Shown here: positions 1 through 6,145 of the stretch, piece by piece
Layout: each line of letters opens with the position of its first letter
How positions within the stretch are numbered: position 1 is the stretch's first letter
From: an uncultured Erysipelotrichaceae bacterium
GTDB taxonomy: Bacteria; Bacillota_I; Bacilli_A; Erysipelotrichales; Erysipelotrichaceae
Assembly (NCBI GenBank): GCA_902782505.1
Contig: CACZNO010000074.1
Location: forward strand, 1 to 8,917
Length of the DNA stretch: 8,917 nucleotides
Direction of reading: 5' to 3'
Translations under genes and position numbers: made by a program
The notes under the pieces: model-generated
The model's input: only the letters and a program-made list of their open reading frames with translations
Databases searched by the model: none
What the model was told of the DNA's origin: nothing

Positions 1-1533
1 ATCGAAGCTTCCGGGTATGATTATCTGCGCGCGATCAAACTGGCGGAAAACATCAAGGGCAAGAAGGCGGTTCTGGGCTTTGCGCGGATCACGTCCCACG
101 CCAAGGAAGTCAACGAAGTCCTGCAGACCAATATTGATACGTTCACGGTGCACGAACAGGAAGAAATCGCGCCGAAAATCCGCGAATTGATCGATGAGGG
201 ATACGCTTTGATCATCGGTGACGTAGCGACCAGAAGGGTAGCCATGGAATTGGGAATGAAGGCATTGCTGCTGACTTCCGGGTATGAAAGCATTCATGAA
301 GCCATTGACCGTGCGGTACAGCTGGTCCGGTTCAAAGAATCGGCGAAAACCGAGAATGATTTTCTGAAGGGAATCATTGATACGGCGGGTGACGCGTACG
401 CAATCGCGGATGACCGGATCCAGTTCATTTATCAATCCGCGGCGTTTAAGGAACTGAAACTTCCGTTAACCGAGATCCTGCGCCTGATCGGGCGCTGTGA
501 AGGCGAGGGAGGATCCAATCTGGTCTTCCAGCGGGAAAAGACCATTGTCAGTGTGAATGCCTACCGCAAACCCGGCGATTTTCCGTTGTTTTACCTGGTC
601 GCGAAGGAAGTATATTTCGGCACCGAGATCGAAAAGGAAAAGGCGGTCGCGGTCACCGGGTATACCTATCCTCTGGAAAACCTGCGGGACTATCTGAACA
701 ACGAAGGCACCTACGATCAAACCGCGGTCACCGCCGCTTTGGCAGCCGCAAAAACCAACAATCCGCTTCTGATCGGCGGACCGGTCGGCGTCGGAAAACA
801 CAAACTCGCCAAGGCGATTCACCGCGCCGGCGCCTATTATATGCGGCCTTTCATCATGATTTACTGCCGCTATGCCAACCCGATTCCCCTGATCAATAAA
901 ATTCTGGAACAGAACATGTTCGGAACCATCTGTCTGGACGAAGTGGACCGTCTGGACGCTTCCGCGCAGAACGATCTGGTGCATCTTCTGCGGAAAACAG
1001 ATCCCCGGAATTTCCGGCTGATTGCCCTGATTTCCAAAAAAGCCAACCACCGGGAATGGACCGGGGCGGCAGACGGGGAATTCCTGGATTTCTTCTCCCC
1101 GTTTGTGATCAATCTTTCCGGCATCAACGAGACCGGCCGCAACCTGGGGAAAATCGTCAACCTGTATATCATGGACTACAACGAAAAACTCGGAACCCAG
1201 ATCACCGGCATCACGCCGGAAGCGCTGGATGTTTTGAGCCAGTGCGAACTGCGCCGGAATTTCTCGGAGCTGCACAACATCGTCCAGCAGGCGATGCTGG
1301 TGTGCAAGACCAGCCTTCTGACCGCGGAAGACATCCGGTTTTCGCTGAACATGCGCGAACAGATCCGCAAATCCATCAACAATATCGATCTTTCCGGCAC
1401 GCTGGAGGATATTGAAAACCGGATCATCCAGACTATTCTGGAAGATGAAAAGGGGAACTATTCCAAGACCGCCAACCGGCTCGGGATCAGCCGCAGCACC
1501 CTTTGGCGTAAACTGAAAATGAACGAACAATAA
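1..1533 (+). CDS. PrpR_N / AAA+ / Fis-HTH transcriptional regulator, 5' end missing
   Basis: The frame is open from base 1 to the TAA at 1531-1533, giving 510 residues. The true start lies upstream, and the GTG at 148 is an internal Val codon. Residues 1 to about 110 resemble the second half of a PrpR_N sensor domain (LIIGDVATRR, then LLLTSGYESIHEAI), a family that binds small carboxylates such as 2-methylcitrate in PrpR. Residues about 118-205 look PAS-like. An AAA+ domain follows, with Walker A GGPVGVGK at 258-265 and Walker B TICLDE at 309-314. A Fis-type helix-turn-helix ends the protein (about 467-507, NRLGISRSTLWRKL). The AAA+ domain is degenerate: the stretch between Walker A and B is about 20 residues shorter than in NtrC and has no GAFTGA. 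There is no Arg at about 352-379 where the arginine fingers should be, and the GNVREL motif reads RNFSEL. It probably does not activate sigma-54 promoters. It likely controls the operon starting at 3012, by inference from position. The family call is firm; the ligand is unknown. Confidence 0.9.
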   Translation: MEASGYDYLRAIKLAENIKGKKAVLGFARITSHAKEVNEVLQTNIDTFTVHEQEEIAPKIRELIDEGYALIIGDVATRRVAMELGMKALLLTSGYESIHEAIDRAVQLVRFKESAKTENDFLKGIIDTAGDAYAIADDRIQFIYQSAAFKELKLPLTEILRLIGRCEGEGGSNLVFQREKTIVSVNAYRKPGDFPLFYLVAKEVYFGTEIEKEKAVAVTGYTYPLENLRDYLNNEGTYDQTAVTAALAAAKTNNPLLIGGPVGVGKHKLAKAIHRAGAYYMRPFIMIYCRYANPIPLINKILEQNMFGTICLDEVDRLDASAQNDLVHLLRKTDPRNFRLIALISKKANHREWTGAADGEFLDFFSPFVINLSGINETGRNLGKIVNLYIMDYNEKLGTQITGITPEALDVLSQCELRRNFSELHNIVQQAMLVCKTSLLTAEDIRFSLNMREQIRKSINNIDLSGTLEDIENRIIQTILEDEKGNYSKTANRLGISRSTLWRKLKMNEQ

Positions 1534-1550
1534 GACTGCAGGTGTGCACC

Positions 1551-2795
1551 ATGAAAAAAGACGATCTGATCGAGATAGGAACTTACCGCGGAAAGCCTTT
1601 GCGCTGGCGTGTTTTGGAAAACGGAGAAGACGGGATCACGGTGATCGCGGAAAAAATCATCGACGCCGGTGCCTATGCGCCGAAAAAGAGTTACCGGATG
1701 CAGCCGTGGAAGACTTCTCCTTTGCGGACCAGGATGCAGAAGATGTACGAAACGTGTTTTACGCCGGAAGAGAAAACGTGGATTCTGAAGACGCAGTTCC
1801 GCCTGGTTGCGTACGATACCGACGGCAATAAGGAAATCCTGGACGAGGCGGATGATTATCTGTTGCTTCCGACGAGGGAGGAAATGGAGAATCTGTTTGA
1901 AAAGGACACGTACCGTACGACGAAACAAGGCAGGGAAGTGCCCTGTAAAAATTTCGACCGGCTTTGCGAAGTGGATCCGGCTGCGCTTGAAAACGGTCTG
2001 GGACCGAATGAAGAGGAAGAGCGTTACCGTCCCTTGTCTTCCTCCGCATATTGTGCGTACTGGATGATGTCTCCGACGCGCAGTCTGGATGAATGGAATC
2101 TCTACGTGAATTCCATGGGACTCATCCGGGCGAAGAATACGGCCGATATCTGCGGTATACGTCCTTGCATGCGCATTGCGAACCGGGATTACCCCGCGGC
2201 GGGAACGTTCCGCTACGAAGAAAAAGAACGGGTGGAAACGCCGTTTCCCTATGAAAAAGTACGTTTCGGACAATATGAAGGCACGCCGTTAGAGTGGCTG
2301 GTGCTGGAAAAAGAGAAAGACAGACAGCTTGTGATTGCGGAAAAAGGACTGAAGGCCGTGCCTTATACGGATTATTTCATGGTCAGCCAGTTTAAATACA
2401 GCGCTGTCCGGAAGTGGCTTTGCGATGAGTTTTATCCGCATGCGTTTACGGAAGAAGAAAAAGAGCGCATCCTGATCACGACGGTGCACACGCCGAAATC
2501 TCCTTCGGATATCAGTGCCTGGAAAGGACCGGAAGATACCGAGGATTTCCTGTTTCTTCTGACGTATGAGGAAGTAAAGAAGTATTTCCCGGCGCAGATC
2601 GACCTGTTCTGTTATACCTTGAAAGAACAGGGGGAACCCGTCACATGGTGGTTACGGGATCACAGCACGCTGGCGGACAACCAGTGGGTGATCGGGGAAC
2701 GGTGGACCGACGATTACTACACTATTGAGTATATCCCGCAATCCCGCCGCGACGTTTATGTACGGCCGGCTATGTGGATAAAAAACGGGGAATGA
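1551..2795 (+). CDS. Tandem DUF6273-repeat protein, function unknown
   Basis: This 414-residue protein has no signal peptide or membrane segment and is probably cytoplasmic. It consists of two copies of a DUF6273-like domain, at about 5-209 and 235-411. Each copy opens with a matching block (IEIGTYRGKPLRWRVLE and VRFGQYEGTPLEWLVLE), then VIAEK. Each has a middle block (SPLRTRMQKMYETCFTPEEK versus SAVRKWLCDEFYPHAFTEEE) and ends with an RP element (GIRPCMRI, YVRPAMWI). Trp-rich elements WMMSP (171-175) and TWWLRD (365-370) recall formylglycine-generating-enzyme or lectin-like folds, a similarity I cannot test here. I chose ATG 1551 over GTG 1542 because AGGTG at 1540-1544 sits 6 bases before it and overlaps the GTG. 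The gene begins 17 bases after the regulator stop, so the two are probably cotranscribed and end at the terminator at 2818-2842. It uses few TTA codons, like the regulator. I know of no established function for the family. Confidence 0.85.
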   Translation: MKKDDLIEIGTYRGKPLRWRVLENGEDGITVIAEKIIDAGAYAPKKSYRMQPWKTSPLRTRMQKMYETCFTPEEKTWILKTQFRLVAYDTDGNKEILDEADDYLLLPTREEMENLFEKDTYRTTKQGREVPCKNFDRLCEVDPAALENGLGPNEEEERYRPLSSSAYCAYWMMSPTRSLDEWNLYVNSMGLIRAKNTADICGIRPCMRIANRDYPAAGTFRYEEKERVETPFPYEKVRFGQYEGTPLEWLVLEKEKDRQLVIAEKGLKAVPYTDYFMVSQFKYSAVRKWLCDEFYPHAFTEEEKERILITTVHTPKSPSDISAWKGPEDTEDFLFLLTYEEVKKYFPAQIDLFCYTLKEQGEPVTWWLRDHSTLADNQWVIGERWTDDYYTIEYIPQSRRDVYVRPAMWIKNGE

Positions 2796-2817
2796 TTCGC
2801 AAGAATTTGATTTTACG

Positions 2818-2842
2818 AAGGCGGCAGGCGCCGCCTTTTTTT
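2818..2842 (+). terminator. Intrinsic terminator after the regulator/DUF6273 unit
   Basis: The stem GGCGGC (2820-2825) pairs perfectly with GCCGCC (2830-2835) around an AGGC loop. Two flanking A's at 2818-2819 can extend it into the following seven T's at 2836-2842. It lies 22 bases after the DUF6273 stop codon, which separates that unit from the catabolic operon. The opposite strand has no comparable T-run after the hairpin, so it should act on + strand transcripts only. Confidence 0.92.
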
Positions 2843-2922
2843 GTGAACGATTTCGCATTCTTAACTACTGTACCAAAATAGAACGATATAAGTTGGTTGT
2901 TCAGGTTTTTGTTGGAAGGCAA

Positions 2923-2951
2923 TTGACATGAAATGGCTTTCAAGATACTTT
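2923..2951 (+). promoter_or_regulatory. Sigma-A type promoter of the catabolic/transport operon
   Basis: A perfect -35 hexamer TTGACA (2923-2928) is followed by a 17-base spacer and TACTTT (2946-2951). The -10 keeps the critical first T, second A and final T of TATAAT. The predicted start of transcription is near 2958, which leaves a leader of about 54 bases before ATG 3012. It is the best promoter in the 2843-3011 gap and the only one I would call. No sigma-54 type GG/GC element pair with correct spacing was found there. Confidence 0.7.
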
Positions 2952-2969
2952 TATGGTGGAAATAGAACT

Positions 2970-2981
2970 ACAAACGTTTCA
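2970..2981 (+). promoter_or_regulatory. AAACGTTT-centred palindrome, possible operator
   Basis: ACAAACGTTTCA contains the perfect 8-base palindrome AAACGTTT at 2972-2979. It matches 10 of 12 positions of the TGAAACGTTTCA type of site bound by several LacI-family repressors. It sits about 12 to 24 bases downstream of the predicted transcription start, between repeat copies 2 and 3, which is a natural place for a repressor. No LacI-family gene is in the window. It may instead simply be the spacer between the flanking repeats. Confidence 0.35.
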
Positions 2982-3011
2982 AAATAGAACAGATTTCGGA
3001 GGAATCATACT

Positions 3012-3986
3012 ATGTCAACAATCGTTGTATCGCATGCGCTTTACAAGGACGGAATGGAAGTTCTAAAAGACAATCATCTGGTAATTCCCAACAACGGGGA
3101 TTCCGACATCATCATCGACGATCTGAAGGAAGCGGATGCGTATATTCTGCGCATCGGCAAAATCGACCGCAAGGCAATCGAGCAGTGCCCGAAACTGAAG
3201 GTCATCACAAGACCGGGCGTCGGATATGATTCGGTCGACGTCAAGGCGGCGACGGAATACGGCATTCCGGTGGCGTTATGCCCCTCGACCAATGCCGGCG
3301 CGGTCGCGGAACATACCGTAGCGTTAATTCTCTCGATTGCGAAGAACATCGTCCGCTACAACAATGAAACCGAACACGGCAACTACGCCGTACGCAATAC
3401 CTTCACCGCGGTCAACGTGGAAGGCAAGACCGTCAGCGTCCTGGGATTCGGAAGAATCGGGCGCAAGGTCGCGGAATTCTGCACGGGACTCGGTATGAAA
3501 GTCGCAGCGTATGATCCGTATGTAAAACCGGAAGACGTAAAGGCCATGGGTTATATTCCCACCTCGGACTTACATGAAGCGTTATCGCTGGGCGACTTCG
3601 TGACGATTCACATGCCGTCGATGGATTCGACCCGCGGCATGATCGGAAAGGCGGAATTCGATGCGATGAAAGACGGCGCGTACTTCATCAACTGCGCCAG
3701 AGGGGACATCGTCCAGGAAAACGAACTGTACAATGCCTTAGTCAGCGGCAAGCTCGCCGGCGCGGCAGCCGACGTGCTCGAAAAAGATCCGCCGGAAAAC
3801 GACAACCCGTTATTCAAACTGAATAACTTCATCATTACCCCGCATTCCGCGGCGCAGACCAAGGAAACCGCTTCGGCATTGGCAATCATGGCCGCGGAAG
3901 CAACCCTGACGGTCTTACGCGGAGAAAAATGGCCGCATGTGGCGAACCCGGAAGTATACGAACATCCCAAGTGGAGAGGAAAATAG
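3012..3986 (+). CDS. D-isomer-specific 2-hydroxyacid dehydrogenase (SerA/PdxB/glyoxylate reductase family)
   Basis: The 324-residue cytosolic enzyme should interconvert a D-2-hydroxy acid and a 2-oxo acid with NAD(H). GVGYDSVD (69-76) and AEHTVALIL (99-107) are family signatures. The Rossmann motif GFGRIG is at 145-150, with the cofactor-binding Asp at 168 (AAYDPY) favouring NAD over NADP. Of the catalytic triad, Arg230 (CARGD) and His278 (TPHSA) are present. The usual Glu aligns with Asp259 (VLEKDPP), a conservative change. Length is typical of family members without a C-terminal ACT domain, so this is not a standard regulated serine-pathway SerA. GGAGG at 2998-3002, 9 bases before the ATG, supports the start. 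It is the first gene of the operon and ends 3 bases before the kinase, so the two likely share a pathway. Possible substrates are a tetronate, a phosphotetronate (as for PdxB), glycerate or glycolate; the sequence does not decide. Confidence 0.92.
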   Translation: MSTIVVSHALYKDGMEVLKDNHLVIPNNGDSDIIIDDLKEADAYILRIGKIDRKAIEQCPKLKVITRPGVGYDSVDVKAATEYGIPVALCPSTNAGAVAEHTVALILSIAKNIVRYNNETEHGNYAVRNTFTAVNVEGKTVSVLGFGRIGRKVAEFCTGLGMKVAAYDPYVKPEDVKAMGYIPTSDLHEALSLGDFVTIHMPSMDSTRGMIGKAEFDAMKDGAYFINCARGDIVQENELYNALVSGKLAGAAADVLEKDPPENDNPLFKLNNFIITPHSAAQTKETASALAIMAAEATLTVLRGEKWPHVANPEVYEHPKWRGK

Positions 3987-3989
3987 AAC
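3980..3989 (+). repeat. Fourth exact AAAATAGAAC copy at the dehydrogenase/kinase junction
   Basis: The same 10-base word found in the promoter region recurs here. It spans the TAG stop of the dehydrogenase and ends one base before the kinase ATG. It could be an extra binding site or a chance effect of AT-rich junction sequence; the copy is clear, its role is not. Confidence 0.35.
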
Positions 3990-5198
3990 ATGAGTGATCA
4001 GACAGCCGTGATTGAAAACGACGTCGGAGTGATTCTGGCGGATGACTTAACCGGAGCGTGCGATTCGGCGGTGCGCATTTTAGGCGCAGGCAGACGGGTT
4101 GCGGTTTCGCTGGATCATCACCTCGATTCGTTCAACGGCTACAACTACATGGCTGTCAACACCAACACCCGCAGTTCCGATGAAGCGCTCAGCAAGGCCC
4201 GCATCATCAGTGCCGTAAACAATGTACGCTCGCTGAACGGTACGGTGCGCTACAAGAAAATCGATTCGATGCTGCGGGGAAACATCACCGCGGAACTCGA
4301 GGCATTGTTTGAAACTTTGCCCATCGACGCGGTATTGATCGCACCGGGCTATCCGGAAAACGACCGCATCGTCGAAAACGGAGTTCTGTATGCCGGCAAT
4401 ACGCAGGACGCGATTGCGTTGGTCCTGCAGCTTCCAAGACCCTGCGGGATCCTGTCTGCCAAATTGCTGGAACAAGGCCCGGAATACACCGCGGCCCAAA
4501 TAGAAAAACTGTACCGCGAAGGAGTCCGCTATTTCATCGGCGATTCCGTAAACAGTTCGGATCTCGAAGTTCTGGCGGAAGCTCTGCGGAAAACTTCGCT
4601 GAATATTCTTCCGGCGGGAAGCGGCGGACTGGTCCGGTACATCTTCAACGAGAAAACAACCGGAACGGAAACACCCGCCATGTCCGTAGGCGATGATCCG
4701 CGGATCCTCTATGTGATCGGTTCGGGCAACCCGGTGACCGTACGGCAGGTGAAAGAATATCTGAAACATACCGGCGCCCATACGGAAGCCGTGGATACGG
4801 TGTATCCCGCAGAACCGGATCCAAAGTTCCCGCTTCTGGTATCGACCAGGCAGGTCCTGGAAGGCAAACCGGTCTGTAAGAAGACCGTCGGCAACAACAT
4901 CAGCAATCACGCGATCGAATCCGGATTGTCTGAAATTGCCGGAAGATACTATCACAAAGGGGTCCGGAAGATGTTCTTGACCGGCGGAGATACCGCCTAC
5001 GAAGTTCTGAAAACGATCGGTTTTTCGGAAATTGAGATCCTCGGCGAAAGCGAGCCCGGCGTGGTGATCGCCATTGCCCGCGGCAAAGACCTTGATGACT
5101 TATGTATTGTAACCAAGAGCGGAGGGTTCGGAAGTCCGGAAGCATTGATCCGCGTTGAAAAACTGCTGAACGGCAGCGAAGGAGAACCGCATGTTTAA
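3990..5198 (+). CDS. Four-carbon acid sugar kinase (DUF1537/OtnK-DtnK family)
   Basis: This 402-residue cytosolic protein should use ATP to phosphorylate the terminal hydroxyl of a four-carbon sugar acid such as threonate, erythronate or 3-oxotetronate. The N-terminal substrate domain carries ADDLTGACD (17-25), the conserved KKIDSMLRGN (89-98) and APGYPENDR (118-126). The C-terminal nucleotide-binding domain has GSGNPVT (244-250), TGGDTA (331-336) and TKSGGFGSPEAL (375-386). Length and motif order are normal for the family, and no key motif appears broken. The start is supported by GGAGAGGA at 3973-3980. The gene begins 3 bases after the dehydrogenase and overlaps the next gene by 8 bases, which suggests translational coupling. 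In characterised systems the partner enzymes are PdxA2, OtnI or OtnC, none of which is present here. The exact substrate is therefore open. Confidence 0.93.
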   Translation: MSDQTAVIENDVGVILADDLTGACDSAVRILGAGRRVAVSLDHHLDSFNGYNYMAVNTNTRSSDEALSKARIISAVNNVRSLNGTVRYKKIDSMLRGNITAELEALFETLPIDAVLIAPGYPENDRIVENGVLYAGNTQDAIALVLQLPRPCGILSAKLLEQGPEYTAAQIEKLYREGVRYFIGDSVNSSDLEVLAEALRKTSLNILPAGSGGLVRYIFNEKTTGTETPAMSVGDDPRILYVIGSGNPVTVRQVKEYLKHTGAHTEAVDTVYPAEPDPKFPLLVSTRQVLEGKPVCKKTVGNNISNHAIESGLSEIAGRYYHKGVRKMFLTGGDTAYEVLKTIGFSEIEILGESEPGVVIAIARGKDLDDLCIVTKSGGFGSPEALIRVEKLLNGSEGEPHV

Positions 5199-6084
5199 AC
5201 CTTATGGAATTATCTGTCCCGTATCCACTCCGTTAAACGAAGACGAAACCATCAATGAAGCGGAATTACGCCGTCAGTGCGACCGGATCGTAGACGCCGG
5301 ATTGCAGGGAATCTTCCCGTTAGGAACCAACGGCGAAAACTACGCGATGGAATTTGAGGAAAAAGTACGGGTGCTGGAAATCGTCATCGACCAGATCAAC
5401 CACCGGATCCCGGTGTATGCCGGAACCGGATGCGTATCGACGAAAGGAACCATCGAATTAACGAAAAAAGCGAAGGAACTCGGTGCGGATGTGGCGTCGA
5501 TCGTGACTCCGTATTACGCCGCGGTCAGCCAGGAAGGCTTGATCCGTCACTATACCGCGATCGCGGAAGCGGTGGACATTCCGATCCTGATCTACAACAT
5601 GCCCGCACGCACCGGCGTCAACGTGGCTCCGGCCACCGTGGCGAAGCTGGCGAAAATCCCCAACATCGTAGGGGTGAAGGATTCCAGCGGAAACTTCGAC
5701 AACATGCTGCAGTATTTTGAAAACACCGACCGTGAAGAGTTCTCGGTGTTATCCGGAAACGATTCATTGATCCTCTGGTGCTTACAGGCCGGAGGAACCG
5801 GCGGGATCGCGGGATTATCCAACGTGTTCCCGGAAAGAATCGAGGCGATTTATCAGAACTTCCTGAAGGGAAACTTCGCGAAGGCATTGGAAATCGAAAA
5901 CTCCATCCGTCCGTTACGCAAGGTGATGGCTTCGGCCAATCCGAACTCCGTCATCAAGCGCGCGGCCACTTTCATGGGACAGAATATGGGACCCTGCAAG
6001 GCGCCGTTTGACTTGCAGAGCGAGGCGATCGACGAAGCGATCAAGGCGGCTCTGGCATACGCGGAAAAGACTCCGCTGGACTAG
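5191..6084 (+). CDS. DapA/NanA-superfamily lyase or synthase (dihydrodipicolinate synthase family), catabolic paralog
   Basis: The 297-residue cytosolic TIM-barrel enzyme belongs to the class I, Schiff-base aldolase group that cleaves, joins or dehydrates 2-oxo acids. The Schiff-base Lys is at 163 (VGVKDSSGN). The catalytic Tyr is at 135 in YNMPARTG (135-142), whose Arg140 matches the substrate-carboxylate Arg of DapA. A further Tyr is in TPYY (106-109). The substrate loop reads GTNGEN (45-50) instead of the GTTGES of true dihydrodipicolinate synthase, so the second Thr is Asn47. With the operon context, this argues against lysine biosynthesis and for breakdown of a sugar-acid-derived 2-oxo acid. 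The ATG lies inside the end of the kinase gene and is preceded by AAGGAG at 5179-5184, a strong coupled start. Reaction options include retro-aldol cleavage to pyruvate plus an aldehyde, or dehydration. The family is certain and the substrate is unknown. Confidence 0.92.
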   Translation: MFKPYGIICPVSTPLNEDETINEAELRRQCDRIVDAGLQGIFPLGTNGENYAMEFEEKVRVLEIVIDQINHRIPVYAGTGCVSTKGTIELTKKAKELGADVASIVTPYYAAVSQEGLIRHYTAIAEAVDIPILIYNMPARTGVNVAPATVAKLAKIPNIVGVKDSSGNFDNMLQYFENTDREEFSVLSGNDSLILWCLQAGGTGGIAGLSNVFPERIEAIYQNFLKGNFAKALEIENSIRPLRKVMASANPNSVIKRAATFMGQNMGPCKAPFDLQSEAIDEAIKAALAYAEKTPLD

Positions 6085-6133
6085 GTGAATAAACGAAGAG
6101 GGCGTTTGTTTATAAAGGAATAAAGATAGAAAC

Positions 6134-6140
6134 AAGGAGG
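6134..6140 (+). promoter_or_regulatory. Very strong ribosome binding site of the binding-protein gene
   Basis: AAGGAGG is a near-full complement to the 16S rRNA tail and lies 5 bases before ATG 6146. It is the strongest site in the window and fits the need to make more binding protein than permease. The 61-base gap before this ATG also holds a weak AAACG/CGTTT hairpin (6091-6107) with no convincing terminator T-tract. Confidence 0.75.
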
Positions 6141-6145
6141 AAAAT

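Larger units (their letters stand above)
2874..2990 (+). repeat. Three phased copies of an (A)AAATAGAAC direct repeat around the operon promoter
   Basis: CAAAATAGAAC occurs exactly at 2874-2884 and 2980-2990, with a GAAATAGAAC variant at 2959-2968. Start-to-start distances between equivalent bases are 84, 22 and 106. These are close to whole numbers of helical turns (about 8, 2 and 10), so all three copies would face the same side of the DNA. One copy lies upstream of the -35 box and two lie at or just after the predicted transcription start. This arrangement suggests operators for a multimeric regulator, plausibly the upstream PrpR_N-type protein. The link to that protein is inferred; the repeats themselves are seen directly. 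Confidence 0.6.

Noticed and set aside
466..1530. 354-codon open frame on the minus strand
   Set aside because: It lies entirely antisense to the regulator, whose domains are clear. Its translation has no recognisable motif, and codon bias in GC-rich genes commonly opens such frames.
1542..1550. Upstream GTG start for the DUF6273 gene
   Set aside because: The best ribosome binding site (AGGTG, 1540-1544) overlaps this GTG and is correctly spaced for ATG 1551 instead.
1458..2273. 271-codon open frame on the minus strand
   Set aside because: It is antisense to the regulator end and the DUF6273 gene, and its Arg/Phe/His-rich composition is typical of a shadow frame.
2912..2929. Possible sigma-54 promoter (TTGGAAGGCAATTGAC)
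   Set aside because: The GG to G spacing is one base short and the -12 GC reads GA, while a better sigma-A promoter overlaps it.
2968..2982. Catabolite-response element (cre) at the AAACGTTT palindrome
   Set aside because: On either strand the bases around the central CG miss several conserved positions of the cre consensus, so it was kept only as a generic LacI-type palindrome.
4080..4955. 291-codon open frame on the minus strand
   Set aside because: It is fully antisense to the well-supported DUF1537 kinase and shows no family motif.
6091..6107. Terminator in front of the binding-protein gene
   Set aside because: The stem is only five base pairs and is followed by GTTTATAAA, too weak for an intrinsic terminator.
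6111..6116. Separate promoter for the binding-protein gene (TATAAA as -10)
   Set aside because: The bases 17 upstream (AATAAA) do not resemble a -35 box, and no extended -10 TG is present.
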